Position numbers and translations under genes: made by a program
Part shown: one piece after another, positions 1-13,756 of the stretch
Layout: each line of letters starts with the position of its first letter
Numbering within the stretch: position 1 is the first letter of the stretch
Notes under the pieces: generated by a model
What the model saw: the letters and a program-made list of their open reading frames with translations, nothing else
Database searches by the model: none
Told to the model about the DNA's origin: nothing
Assembly: GCF_029784165.1 (NCBI RefSeq)
Contig: NC_073696.1
Span: 153,754,175 to 153,818,174 of the forward strand
Direction: 5' to 3'
Origin: Wyeomyia smithii
Lineage: Eukaryota > Arthropoda > Insecta > Diptera > Culicidae
DNA length: 64,000 nt

Positions 1-1466
1 TCTTTCCACACTTTAGGCACGTACCCAGTTAGCAATGATTCATTAATAAGGTTCAGCAGAGTGTGACCAATAACATTGAAGCAATCTTGAATGACCCTAG
101 CATTTACATTGTCTACTCCAGCCGTTCTACCTAATGAAAAACAAATATTTTTAAGGTCATCCATTGTGATTGGGTGAAAACCATCAAATCTACTATTAAC
201 GTTAGTTGGCTGTTTTATTTCATCCGGTTCATCGACCAGTTCAATTGATTGATTGATCAATGAAACACTATTGATGAAATAATCATTGAACTTACTAGCA
301 ATTACTTGTTCTGTTTGTTCTAATGTGCCATCAAAAGTTATGGACCGCGGTTTATTATTACTAGGTTTTAATAAAGATTTCAAAATTTTCCATAACTCTT
401 TGCTGTTGTATTGATGCTGAATAATCTTCCTCTGTATATATTCACAACGCGTCTTTTTTAACGTTTGTGAATACTTATTACGCGCGATCGTGTACTCCTT
501 CCAATGATTCTGCCTGTTAGACCTACAAAACTTTTTGTACAATTTATCCCTCTTGCGTTTAAGGCGCAAAAGATCAAAATTGTACCAGCTGTTCGAGTTT
601 TTCAGAGAAACTAATTTGTGTTCAACTAATTGATTCGTACACGTTTTCAAGATGTTTGTAAGAACAGCTGCCGAATCATCTAAATTACGGCCCGCGATTG
701 GAAAATCCAAGCTTCTTTCAACAAGATTCGAAACAGCCTGTTTCGAATATTTTCTCCAGCATTTCAATTTTATTAAATCATTATAATCATTCATTATATC
801 TAATACATTAATCATCAATGTCTCATGATCAGTTATTTTCATATCGGAATTCGTAACTGAACGAATAGAATCAAAATTGGAATAAACATGATCAATCAAA
901 GTTCTACTTCGCTGAGAAATGCGCGTATATTCGTCAACACTTTGTTTTAAATTGAAAGATTCAACTAAGCGCTTCAAATGATTCGAATTTGCATCATCTC
1001 GCCAGTTAATATTGAAATCACCAGCCAATATGTTCAATTTACTAAAATCAAGAAATTCCTCAAGCCAGTTTTCCAATATTTCAAGGAAACGCTGGTCACT
1101 GGTATTAGGAGAATGATATAAAACACCAAAATTACCCAACTTCATGCCACGAATTACTGTAATGCCCAAGAACCAGTTACCATCCTTAGCTTCGTTTCGG
1201 CAAAGCTCGAACTGAACCGATTCTCTGACATAAATAGCAACACCGCCAGTTTGTCTAGAGTGTGATAAACAAGCAGCAACGTTATATCCCGGAATACTAT
1301 ATTGATCAAATGCTTCAATATCGACAATATGTGTCTCTGATAAGAACACTAAAAGTGGACGTTTATCTTCAACAACCTGACGTAATGCAACGTAGTTTGT
1401 TGTCAACCCTGCAATATTAAAATACAGAAAATCAATGTGATTCACACTCTTCTTGGAACTTGTTTG
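1..1466 (-). CDS. ORF2 of element G: endonuclease and start of reverse transcriptase (partial)
   Basis: Encodes the replication enzyme of a target-primed non-LTR retrotransposon. Translation shows an APE-like endonuclease: FNIAGL near the start, LSETHI (metal-binding Glu), GDFNINW, and TDHETL near residue 215. It continues through a basic linker into the RT entry motif LGRTAGVDNVNARV, and remains open to base 1 (about 488 codons, no stop). The frame begins directly after the ORF1 stop: the two ORFs share one frame and only a TAG at 1467-1469 separates them. There is no ATG at the start of ORF2; the first Met lies about 100 codons in, beyond the catalytic Glu. Translation would therefore need readthrough, reinitiation or a non-AUG start. 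The rest of the RT lies outside the window. Confidence 0.85.
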
Positions 1467-2876
1467 CTATTTATTGAAACGCAAGCTGCTTTTCTTTTGA
1501 TCAAAAAGTCTTTTATAAATCACGCACTCTGAACTGAATGCGGCATGGTTGACGTCCAAGTTCATTTTACGCTCTCTATTCATTTTTAAACAATTAACGC
1601 ATTTCAATACAGTAGACGTGCACTCAGATGTCTTGTGCTTTTGGCTACACCTAGAGCATGTATCACAATTTTTGCAATCCATGCTCTTGTGTCCAAATTC
1701 TCCACATTTGAAGCATCTCAACACGTTTATCGCGGGAAGTACTAAGCATCGATCAAACTCTACATTTACTTGCTTAGCAGCTAATAAGCTATTATACGCT
1801 TCTAAATCAACTTCTATTACCGCGCTATACTTGTTATAAGTGAAGCGTGGATTTTCAAAGGTATTTACTACTTTTATATTATTTATTGTGATGCCTTCAT
1901 TTTGACTCTTTAAATAGTCAATGAAAACATCAGGAGAAAGATTCTCGCTCATGCCCACTATTTTCAATCTTGGCACCGATGTGGGTACAACAGCGCTGTA
2001 ATTTTCACCCAGATTATTTTCAATGCCATTTTTCACATTTTCAACATTTTCGCCAATAGCGCATTCAACAATAATGGAACCATCTTTACCGTTCCTAAAA
2101 TTACTAACTTTGTGTGTTTTTGGATCTAAGTTAGTTTTCAAAAACTTCCGAGTTTCCTCGCAAGCTTGTTTGGACTCTTTAGGTTTAATCACAATAACCG
2201 GACGAGTCTTAGGTTTGGCCGGTTTAAAACCATTATTATTATTACTATTACTAATCATTTGACTTGTACTCGTTTTTTTACTTTTACTGTGTCTTTTAAC
2301 GACTTCCGCAAATGTTGCGTCGTCATCAAAGACATCATTTTGATCGTTGTTATCATATTCAATTTTGCGCTTTTTGCCGATTTGGTCCGATTCAGAAGGA
2401 ACCGGCCCATTCCGCGCGCGAGCATCTTTCATCGCAGCTATATTCTGACGCGTATTTAATTCCAAAACTGAGTTATTTAATTTTTCAAATTGCTCACAAA
2501 ATAATTTTTCAAGAGACTCATTAACATTTAATCTCAACTGTTCAACACCGGCACTCAACGCGTTGTTTATCTGGGCCGATATTTGGTCTCGCATTGCAAT
2601 GACCGAATCAGTGAGAGAAGATAATTTCTTCATCTCTTCTTCGATACGCTTGACGTCCGAAACCAAATGCTGCCCACCACAACACTGGTTTGATAAACAT
2701 TCATCACACTTGAAGCAAAGATTATCGTTATCTGTTATAATCTTTGCCGTTGCCTTGGTGAGTCCAGTGCACTTGTAGTGAAACAAACGTGCACAGTTGA
2801 AGCCCACACATTTCAACGGCAAATCCGATAGGACAATTGCCGTTCCACAGCCAGAACAAATCATCGCACACAACAC
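1467..2876 (-). CDS. ORF1 (gag-like nucleic-acid-binding protein) of element G
   Basis: Predicted 469-residue ORF1 protein, which in this group coats element RNA. Residues 7-60 form a PHD-like zinc finger (ICSGCG, LKCVGFNCARLFHYKC, FKCDEC). A predicted helical segment follows (about residues 75-145), then a basic, Asn/Lys-rich region (KKRK near residue 168). Near the C terminus are zinc knuckles (CFKCGEFGHKSMDC, then further Cys pairs). The frame is open with no lesions. The second Met (residue 5) is an alternative start. It is followed in frame by ORF2 after a single TAG codon. The reading frame is identical to the one at 11661-13070 on the plus strand. Confidence 0.85.
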   Translation of the reverse strand: MLCAMICSGCGTAIVLSDLPLKCVGFNCARLFHYKCTGLTKATAKIITDNDNLCFKCDECLSNQCCGGQHLVSDVKRIEEEMKKLSSLTDSVIAMRDQISAQINNALSAGVEQLRLNVNESLEKLFCEQFEKLNNSVLELNTRQNIAAMKDARARNGPVPSESDQIGKKRKIEYDNNDQNDVFDDDATFAEVVKRHSKSKKTSTSQMISNSNNNNGFKPAKPKTRPVIVIKPKESKQACEETRKFLKTNLDPKTHKVSNFRNGKDGSIIVECAIGENVENVKNGIENNLGENYSAVVPTSVPRLKIVGMSENLSPDVFIDYLKSQNEGITINNIKVVNTFENPRFTYNKYSAVIEVDLEAYNSLLAAKQVNVEFDRCLVLPAINVLRCFKCGEFGHKSMDCKNCDTCSRCSQKHKTSECTSTVLKCVNCLKMNRERKMNLDVNHAAFSSECVIYKRLFDQKKSSLRFNK

Positions 2877-3164
2877 ACGTTAACACGGGACGCTATACCA
2901 ACAGACATGCAGGGAAACAAGAGATAGGCAAAAAAAAAAAAATGATCACCACCGCAGCTAATGCGCTGGGGGGATTTTATTTAAACAAACTTTAATGCGA
3001 ACAAGCTGCTTAAGCAACTGTTCTTGTACTTAGCCTCGTGTAGATTCACTACCGAAACACGTTAGAATATATCTACCGTGAATCACTTCACTATTTCACA
3101 CGTAAAATAACGATTAAATATCACCACAAAATAACACGAACTACTCTGTTCGCCATCAAAGAGC

Positions 3165-6145
3165 TCAGTGGTCTTTACACATCCTCCGAACTAGGTTGTC
3201 CGGAGTGGTGTCTGGCCCGCTCACTACCATCATGTCGCTCCGCGCATGCACAAAACGAGGGCACACGAAGAAGACATGCTCAGCAGTTTCTTCCGCATCC
3301 GCGCACTCGGGACACATGGGGGACCCCGCATGCCCGAATCTGTGTAGATACTGCCTGAAGCAACCATGACCTGACAGAATCTGTGTCAAGTGGAAGTTAA
3401 CTTCTCCATGGCGCCTCCCGACCCATCCGGATACGTCCGGAATAAGTCGATGCGTCCATCTACCCTTTGCGGAATTGGACCATTCCTGCTGCCATCTGAT
3501 CATCGAGAATGACCTTCTGGTGCCTCGTATACCCCTTGTGTCACGTTGATCGAAGCATTCTACGTCCTCCTTAATGGCTATGCTGATAGGCATCATGCCG
3601 GACAGAACGCAGATTGCGTCGTATGACACTGTACGGTACGCGCTTACAACCCCCAGGCACATGAGCCTGTAGGTACTTTCCAGTTTTCGACGATGACTGT
3701 TGGTACCTAACGCTTTGGACCACGCTGGCCCACCATACCTGAGTATGGACGAAACCACGCTGGCAAGAAGTTTACGCTTGCTGCCATATACCGCTGAGCT
3801 ATTGGACATCATTCGAGATAGTCCTGCAGCGGCCGTTGAAGCCCTCTTACAGGCATAGTCGACGTGACTCTTAAATGTGAGCTTATCGTCAACCATAACC
3901 CCCAAGAGCTTCAAGGAACGCCTTGAGGTAATGGTGCAGTCACCGACTCTGACCACCGCCTGTTGCTCTAATTTGCGGTTGTTAACAACCGTAACCTCCG
4001 TTTTATGGTGCGCTAACTCCAGTTTCCTAGAGTGCATCCAGTCTTCGACCTTGCGTATGCAGTGCGCGGCCGTCAACTCGACCTCTTCGATCGACTCGCC
4101 GTAGACCTCTAGCGTGATGTCGTCTGCGAAACCGACGATCACAACCCCTACAGGGAACTTTAGTTTCAACACCCCGTCATACATGACATTCCACAACACC
4201 GGGCCCAGGATGGAACCTTGCGGTGATTGGGACGCACTTCTGACCCTCCTCCGTGTTGTAAACTAGTACCCGATTCTGGAAATAATTTTCCAAAATCTTG
4301 TACAACGACACCGGTACGTGGATGCTCCTAAGCGCGAGCGCTATGGAGTCCCAACTGGCGCTATTGAATGCATTCTTCACGTCAAGCGTGACGATTGCGC
4401 AATAGCGAATGCCCCAACTCTTACGCTGGAGTGCTACCTCTGCCGTCTTGGTGACAGAGAGAATAGCATCCAGCGTGGATCTACCTTTCCGGAAGCCGAA
4501 CTGGTTACTTGCCAGACCGTTTACACCCTCTGTGTACTTCACCAGTCTGTTGAGGATAATCCTCTCGAGCACCTTGCCCGTAGTGTCCAGCAGACAGATA
4601 GGTCTGTATGCCGATGGGTCCCCTGGCGGTTTCCCAGCCTTCGGCAACAGCACCAATCTCTGTCGCTTCCACCTGTCCGGAAAGAGGCAGTCATCCAGGC
4701 ACTTCTGCATGACTGCTCGAAATAGATCGGGGGCCACTTTCATGGCCGTCCTGATGGCCAAGTTCGGGATTCCATCCGGTCCCGGTGCCTTGCTCACCTT
4801 TAGGGAGTTGGCGATCACGATGAGTTCCTCATTCGTAACCCTTACCTCCTCCACAACCTCTGCACGGCTGCCGTCTCTCACGGATTGGATGCCCGGCAGG
4901 TTGGCCGACCATCCCTGGTCTGTGTCTGAGATACTGGAACGTCGGACGTGAGACTGAGCAACCGGAGGCCAAGGATTTGGCTCGTGTCGTGGAAAGAGTC
5001 CCTCGATGATACGCTCCAGCATCGCTGGTGATCGCTCTGCAGGCGCCAACATGCCTTTGGTCTTCGCCATTACGACTCTGTAGGCGTTGCCCCACGGATT
5101 CGTATTGGCACTCGCGCATAGCCTATCGAAGCAGGCCCTTTTGCTCGCCTTTATCGCACTTTTAAGCGCCGATCTTGCAGATCCGAATACTACACGGCGA
5201 TCTACCCTCTGTGCATCGGTACGTGCACGTTGCAACATCCGTCTTGCACGGAGGCACGCGCTACGGAGGTCCGCTATCGCGTCGGTCCACCAGTATACCG
5301 GTGACTTACCATTCCTAGGTTGGCGGGTCCTAGGCATGGTGGCGTCGCACGCCCGCGATAATGTGGCAACTAATTGGTCAGCACTCGGGCGGAGCCAACT
5401 GCCCCCCTCGCGCTCTCTTCTCATTGCTTCTGCAAATACCTCGGCATCGAAATGCGATGTCTTCCACCCGCGGACGGTCGGAGTACTGGCTCTACCCGTC
5501 GCCTGCCGCCTCACGTTCTGGACTACGCTATAGCAGACCGACTGGTGGTCACTATAGGTGTAGCCATCGTCTACCCTCCAGTTCACGATCAGTCCTGGGC
5601 TGGAGAACGTCACGTCGATGATCGACTCCGCACCATTTCTGCTGAATGTACACTTGGTTCCAACGTTGGCCAGATCTAGGTTGAGCTTTGCCAAAGCTTC
5701 CAACAAGAGCCCAAGCGTTGAAGTCGCCCGCCACTACTAAGGGTGTTAGTCCCGTCAGCTCCATAGATAACAAATCGACCATCTGGGTGAACCTTTCGAT
5801 AGACCAACGCGGCGGAGCATAACAACTGCAGTAGAACACTCCGTCCACCTTGGCAACCGCGTATCCTTCATTTGAGGTTGACACAACCTCCTGAACCGGG
5901 AACTTGCTGGTCGTGCATATGGCCGCCGTACTGGACTTATCTGCAACCCAATTACCGTTTCCGGGAGGAATGCAGTAGGGGTCCGATACGATTGCGATGT
6001 CCGACCGCGACTCAGACGCTGCTTGGTATAGCAGCTGCTGTGCCGCATAGCAATGGTTCAGGTTCAGTTGTGTCACCCTCACGCCCGTGGTTTCGTGCCG
6101 CCACCGCTCTTGCCTTGAGCTCGGCGTGCTCCTTCTTCGCAGCAT
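3165..6145 (-). pseudogene. Broken ORF2 (endonuclease-reverse transcriptase) of R1-type element H
   Basis: Three minus-strand frames together cover the family's ORF2. 5552-6145 holds the endonuclease start (LNLNHCYAAQ, VSDPY) through VVAGDFNAWAL. 4177-5706 holds the endonuclease end (YSDHQSV) and RT blocks (KAPGPDGIPN, YRPICLLDTTGKVLER, FGFRKGRSTLDA). 3165-4199 holds the RT catalytic block VGFADD, thumb, and the C-terminal CPEC...HVFFVC zinc motif. Two frame breaks separate them: one just after GDFNAW (near 5700) where several codons appear lost, one just before the FADD block (near 4200), at the point where the conserved VPQGS-type block should be. The element could move only in trans, if at all. 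The lesions are shared exactly with the right arm. Confidence 0.85.
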
Positions 6146-6485
6146 CGACGGAGGACCGAAGCATGTAGAGAGCCTGCTTCAGGTACTTCGTCGTGTTGGT
6201 GCGACTTTTCGCAAACTCGATTATGGCATCGAGCTGCTCCGACAGCGCTACTACCTTCGGTAGCGTGTCTCGCTGTCTTCCGACCGCCTTTATCAACAGT
6301 GGACCAGCCACTGCGATGTCTTGCGTCGATCCGGTAGGCGTACTGCCTTTGCCGTCTTCGCAGGCGTCCTTTACTGCATCCATCTCCGCCTTTCTCGGCG
6401 GAGACCTCTGGATGCCTCCTCGTGCAAACGGGTTTTTCAACCCATCTGCGCCCAATTGTTGATCTTCATTTTTTTCAAAATTCAT
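6012..6485 (-). pseudogene. Truncated ORF1 of R1-type element H
   Basis: 157-codon frame starting at 6485 after a 650-bp leader. It encodes a charged N-terminal region (ARGGIQRSPPRK) and a helical stretch (AKSRTNTTKYLKQALYML). It then runs out of frame into the endonuclease start of ORF2, overlapping it by 134 bases. R1-clade ORF1 proteins normally continue to a C-terminal set of CCHC zinc knuckles; none is present. An internal deletion appears to have removed the second half of ORF1 and joined its middle to ORF2. Confidence 0.7.
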
Positions 6486-7402
<917 letters not shown>

Positions 7403-8051
7403 CAGAGCTGTATGCCACCACGGGTCGGTATTTGGCGATTACCGTAGGCCACGGAAGTGCTAACTGCAAGAACGCAGTCCCGGACCATCAGCGAGAGCTA
7501 GCCTAGGTTGTGGTGAGACTCAGGCATTGGGCCGCCGAATTCTCACAAAAGCCACATTATCCGGAAGCAGCTCTGACGGAGCGAATAGTGCCGCTCCCAC
7601 CACCCAAATGCACTAATTCGCCCATTGGGATTGATGCCAGTAAGTTCCCAATTACGGTAACTGGTCGCAACGCCTTATGATAAGAGTCGGATTTCGTTTT
7701 CGTACCACGATTCTGGGCTGGCACCTGCGCCGAGCTCCCTTAGTAAGGTCGTGTGACAACGGCTTGAAACGGCGAGACAACAACCGGTGCAGGGGTCTCC
7801 GTCCCGTAAAACCTGGCAGGCCTTCCAGTACGTTCCAAATTCATTGCCCGGTGGGAACCGGGCAGGAGTGGGATCAGATGTCCTTTCCTGACTTGCGCCG
7901 GTCGGGGGTGTCATAGTTGCTCATAAGGCGCTATGGCAGCCGCCCCTAGCCATGGCCTCACTGCTTCGGCATAGACTACCATGGGACCAGATAGGCGACC
8001 ACTCCAGTATGGATAAGGATAGCGGCTGGAAGGGGGACCCAATTAACAAGA

Positions 8052-8525
8052 ATGAATTTTGAAAAAAATGAAGATCAACAATTGGGCGCAGATGGGTTGA
8101 AAAACCCGTTTGCACGAGGAGGCATCCAGAGGTCTCCGCCGAGAAAGGCGGAGATGGATGCAGTAAAGGACGCCTGCGAAGACGGCAAAGGCAGTACGCC
8201 TACCGGATCGACGCAAGACATCGCAGTGGCTGGTCCACTGTTGATAAAGGCGGTCGGAAGACAGCGAGACACGCTACCGAAGGTAGTAGCGCTGTCGGAG
8301 CAGCTCGATGCCATAATCGAGTTTGCGAAAAGTCGCACCAACACGACGAAGTACCTGAAGCAGGCTCTCTACATGCTTCGGTCCTCCGTCGATGCTGCGA
8401 AGAAGGAGCACGCCGAGCTCAAGGCAAGAGCGGTGGCGGCACGAAACCACGGGCGTGAGGGTGACACAACTGAACCTGAACCATTGCTATGCGGCACAGC
8501 AGCTGCTATACCAAGCAGCGTCTGA
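8052..8525 (+). pseudogene. Truncated ORF1 of element H, right arm
   Basis: Identical 157-codon frame to 6012-6485. It lacks the C-terminal zinc knuckles expected of R1-type ORF1 and overlaps the start of the endonuclease frame by 134 bases. Confidence 0.7.
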
Positions 8526-11372
8526 GTCGCGGTCGGACATCGCAATCGTATCGGACCCCTACTGCATTCCTCCCGGAAACGGTAATTGGGTTGCAGATAA
8601 GTCCAGTACGGCGGCCATATGCACGACCAGCAAGTTCCCGGTTCAGGAGGTTGTGTCAACCTCAAATGAAGGATACGCGGTTGCCAAGGTGGACGGAGTG
8701 TTCTACTGCAGTTGTTATGCTCCGCCGCGTTGGTCTATCGAAAGGTTCACCCAGATGGTCGATTTGTTATCTATGGAGCTGACGGGACTAACACCCTTAG
8801 TAGTGGCGGGCGACTTCAACGCTTGGGCTCTTGTTGGAAGCTTTGGCAAAGCTCAACCTAGATCTGGCCAACGTTGGAACCAAGTGTACATTCAGCAGAA
8901 ATGGTGCGGAGTCGATCATCGACGTGACGTTCTCCAGCCCAGGACTGATCGTGAACTGGAGGGTAGACGATGGCTACACCTATAGTGACCACCAGTCGGT
9001 CTGCTATAGCGTAGTCCAGAACGTGAGGCGGCAGGCGACGGGTAGAGCCAGTACTCCGACCGTCCGCGGGTGGAAGACATCGCATTTCGATGCCGAGGTA
9101 TTTGCAGAAGCAATGAGAAGAGAGCGCGAGGGGGGCAGTTGGCTCCGCCCGAGTGCTGACCAATTAGTTGCCACATTATCGCGGGCGTGCGACGCCACCA
9201 TGCCTAGGACCCGCCAACCTAGGAATGGTAAGTCACCGGTATACTGGTGGACCGACGCGATAGCGGACCTCCGTAGCGCGTGCCTCCGTGCAAGACGGAT
9301 GTTGCAACGTGCACGTACCGATGCACAGAGGGTAGATCGCCGTGTAGTATTCGGATCTGCAAGATCGGCGCTTAAAAGTGCGATAAAGGCGAGCAAAAGG
9401 GCCTGCTTCGATAGGCTATGCGCGAGTGCCAATACGAATCCGTGGGGCAACGCCTACAGAGTCGTAATGGCGAAGACCAAAGGCATGTTGGCGCCTGCAG
9501 AGCGATCACCAGCGATGCTGGAGCGTATCATCGAGGGACTCTTTCCACGACACGAGCCAAATCCTTGGCCTCCGGTTGCTCAGTCTCACGTCCGACGTTC
9601 CAGTATCTCAGACACAGACCAGGGATGGTCGGCCAACCTGCCGGGCATCCAATCCGTGAGAGACGGCAGCCGTGCAGAGGTTGTGGAGGAGGTAAGGGTT
9701 ACGAATGAGGAACTCATCGTGATCGCCAACTCCCTAAAGGTGAGCAAGGCACCGGGACCGGATGGAATCCCGAACTTGGCCATCAGGACGGCCATGAAAG
9801 TGGCCCCCGATCTATTTCGAGCAGTCATGCAGAAGTGCCTGGATGACTGCCTCTTTCCGGACAGGTGGAAGCGACAGAGATTGGTGCTGTTGCCGAAGGC
9901 TGGGAAACCGCCAGGGGACCCATCGGCATACAGACCTATCTGTCTGCTGGACACTACGGGCAAGGTGCTCGAGAGGATTATCCTCAACAGACTGGTGAAG
10001 TACACAGAGGGTGTAAACGGTCTGGCAAGTAACCAGTTCGGCTTCCGGAAAGGTAGATCCACGCTGGATGCTATTCTCTCTGTCACCAAGACGGCAGAGG
10101 TAGCACTCCAGCGTAAGAGTTGGGGCATTCGCTATTGCGCAATCGTCACGCTTGACGTGAAGAATGCATTCAATAGCGCCAGTTGGGACTCCATAGCGCT
10201 CGCGCTTAGGAGCATCCACGTACCGGTGTCGTTGTACAAGATTTTGGAAAATTATTTCCAGAATCGGGTACTAGTTTACAACACGGAGGAGGGTCAGAAG
10301 TGCGTCCCAATCACCGCAAGGTTCCATCCTGGGCCCGGTGTTGTGGAATGTCATGTATGACGGGGTGTTGAAACTAAAGTTCCCTGTAGGGGTTGTGATC
10401 GTCGGTTTCGCAGACGACATCACGCTAGAGGTCTACGGCGAGTCGATCGAAGAGGTCGAGTTGACGGCCGCGCACTGCATACGCAAGGTCGAAGACTGGA
10501 TGCACTCTAGGAAACTGGAGTTAGCGCACCATAAAACGGAGGTTACGGTTGTTAACAACCGCAAATTAGAGCAACAGGCGGTGGTCAGAGTCGGTGACTG
10601 CACCATTACCTCAAGGCGTTCCTTGAAGCTCTTGGGGGTTATGGTTGACGATAAGCTCACATTTAAGAGTCACGTCGACTATGCCTGTAAGAGGGCTTCA
10701 ACGGCCGCTGCAGGACTATCTCGAATGATGTCCAATAGCTCAGCGGTATATGGCAGCAAGCGTAAACTTCTTGCCAGCGTGGTTTCGTCCATACTCAGGT
10801 ATGGTGGGCCAGCGTGGTCCAAAGCGTTAGGTACCAACAGTCATCGTCGAAAACTGGAAAGTACCTACAGGCTCATGTGCCTGGGGGTTGTAAGCGCGTA
10901 CCGTACAGTGTCATACGACGCAATCTGCGTTCTGTCCGGCATGATGCCTATCAGCATAGCCATTAAGGAGGACGTAGAATGCTTCGATCAACGTGACACA
11001 AGGGGTATACGAGGCACCAGAAGGTCATTCTCGATGATCAGATGGCAGCAGGAATGGTCCAATTCCGCAAAGGGTAGATGGACGCATCGACTTATTCCGG
11101 ACGTATCCGGATGGGTCGGGAGGCGCCATGGAGAAGTTAACTTCCACTTGACACAGATTCTGTCAGGTCATGGTTGCTTCAGGCAGTATCTACACAGATT
11201 CGGGCATGCGGGGTCCCCCATGTGTCCCGAGTGCGCGGATGCGGAAGAAACTGCTGAGCATGTCTTCTTCGTGTGCCCTCGTTTTGTGCATGCGCGGAGC
11301 GACATGATGGTAGTGAGCGGGCCAGACACCACTCCGGACAACCTAGTTCGGAGGATGTGTAAAGACCACTGA
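8392..11372 (+). pseudogene. Broken ORF2 of R1-type element H, right arm
   Basis: Frames 8392-8985 (endonuclease start), 8831-10360 (endonuclease end and RT fingers/palm) and 10338-11372 (FADD catalytic block, thumb, C-terminal Cys/His motif). The two frame breaks lie at the same relative places as in the left arm. The last frame ends at a TGA just before a short 3' untranslated region that reaches the G element. Confidence 0.85.
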
Positions 11373-11607
11373 GCTCTTTGATGGCGAACAGAGTAGTTCG
11401 TGTTATTTTGTGGTGATATTTAATCGTTATTTTACGTGTGAAATAGTGAAGTGATTCACGGTAGATATATTCTAACGTGTTTCGGTAGTGAATCTACACG
11501 AGGCTAAGTACAAGAACAGTTGCTTAAGCAGCTTGTTCGCATTAAAGTTTGTTTAAATAAAATCCCCCCAGCGCATTAGCTGCGGTGGTGATCATTTTTT
11601 TTTTTTT

Positions 11608-13756
11608 GCCTATCTCTTGTTTCCCTGCATGTCTGTTGGTATAGCGTCCCGTGTTAACGTGTGTTGTGTGCGATGATTTGTTCTGGCTGTGGAACGGCAA
11701 TTGTCCTATCGGATTTGCCGTTGAAATGTGTGGGCTTCAACTGTGCACGTTTGTTTCACTACAAGTGCACTGGACTCACCAAGGCAACGGCAAAGATTAT
11801 AACAGATAACGATAATCTTTGCTTCAAGTGTGATGAATGTTTATCAAACCAGTGTTGTGGTGGGCAGCATTTGGTTTCGGACGTCAAGCGTATCGAAGAA
11901 GAGATGAAGAAATTATCTTCTCTCACTGATTCGGTCATTGCAATGCGAGACCAAATATCGGCCCAGATAAACAACGCGTTGAGTGCCGGTGTTGAACAGT
12001 TGAGATTAAATGTTAATGAGTCTCTTGAAAAATTATTTTGTGAGCAATTTGAAAAATTAAATAACTCAGTTTTGGAATTAAATACGCGTCAGAATATAGC
12101 TGCGATGAAAGATGCTCGCGCGCGGAATGGGCCGGTTCCTTCTGAATCGGACCAAATCGGCAAAAAGCGCAAAATTGAATATGATAACAACGATCAAAAT
12201 GATGTCTTTGATGACGACGCAACATTTGCGGAAGTCGTTAAAAGACACAGTAAAAGTAAAAAAACGAGTACAAGTCAAATGATTAGTAATAGTAATAATA
12301 ATAATGGTTTTAAACCGGCCAAACCTAAGACTCGTCCGGTTATTGTGATTAAACCTAAAGAGTCCAAACAAGCTTGCGAGGAAACTCGGAAGTTTTTGAA
12401 AACTAACTTAGATCCAAAAACACACAAAGTTAGTAATTTTAGGAACGGTAAAGATGGTTCCATTATTGTTGAATGCGCTATTGGCGAAAATGTTGAAAAT
12501 GTGAAAAATGGCATTGAAAATAATCTGGGTGAAAATTACAGCGCTGTTGTACCCACATCGGTGCCAAGATTGAAAATAGTGGGCATGAGCGAGAATCTTT
12601 CTCCTGATGTTTTCATTGACTATTTAAAGAGTCAAAATGAAGGCATCACAATAAATAATATAAAAGTAGTAAATACCTTTGAAAATCCACGCTTCACTTA
12701 TAACAAGTATAGCGCGGTAATAGAAGTTGATTTAGAAGCGTATAATAGCTTATTAGCTGCTAAGCAAGTAAATGTAGAGTTTGATCGATGCTTAGTACTT
12801 CCCGCGATAAACGTGTTGAGATGCTTCAAATGTGGAGAATTTGGACACAAGAGCATGGATTGCAAAAATTGTGATACATGCTCTAGGTGTAGCCAAAAGC
12901 ACAAGACATCTGAGTGCACGTCTACTGTATTGAAATGCGTTAATTGTTTAAAAATGAATAGAGAGCGTAAAATGAACTTGGACGTCAACCATGCCGCATT
13001 CAGTTCAGAGTGCGTGATTTATAAAAGACTTTTTGATCAAAAGAAAAGCAGCTTGCGTTTCAATAAATAGCAAACAAGTTCCAAGAAGAGTGTGAATCAC
13101 ATTGATTTTCTGTATTTTAATATTGCAGGGTTGACAACAAACTACGTTGCATTACGTCAGGTTGTTGAAGATAAACGTCCACTTTTAGTGTTCTTATCAG
13201 AGACACATATTGTCGATATTGAAGCATTTGATCAATATAGTATTCCGGGATATAACGTTGCTGCTTGTTTATCACACTCTAGACAAACTGGCGGTGTTGC
13301 TATTTATGTCAGAGAATCGGTTCAGTTCGAGCTTTGCCGAAACGAAGCTAAGGATGGTAACTGGTTCTTGGGCATTACAGTAATTCGTGGCATGAAGTTG
13401 GGTAATTTTGGTGTTTTATATCATTCTCCTAATACCAGTGACCAGCGTTTCCTTGAAATATTGGAAAACTGGCTTGAGGAATTTCTTGATTTTAGTAAAT
13501 TGAACATATTGGCTGGTGATTTCAATATTAACTGGCGAGATGATGCAAATTCGAATCATTTGAAGCGCTTAGTTGAATCTTTCAATTTAAAACAAAGTGT
13601 TGACGAATATACGCGCATTTCTCAGCGAAGTAGAACTTTGATTGATCATGTTTATTCCAATTTTGATTCTATTCGTTCAGTTACGAATTCCGATATGAAA
13701 ATAACTGATCATGAGACATTGATGATTAATGTATTAGATATAATGAATGATTATAA

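Larger units (their letters stand above)
1..2929 (-). mobile_element. CR1/Jockey-group non-LTR retrotransposon G, left-arm copy, cut by the window edge
   Basis: Two reading frames on the minus strand: ORF1 with a PHD-like finger and zinc knuckles, then ORF2 with an APE-type endonuclease running into the reverse transcriptase, still open at base 1. The 5' leader is short (2877-2929). It abuts a 13-base A run (plus strand 2930-2942) and then the 3' region of R1-type element H in the same orientation. I cannot place the exact G/H border. The 779-2929 part is repeated as the reverse complement in the right palindrome arm; 1-778 is present only here. Confidence 0.85.

Noticed and set aside
3165..6145. 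R1 element inserted in 28S rDNA
   Set aside because: No rDNA sequence flanks either end; neighbours are other transposons and (TA)n.
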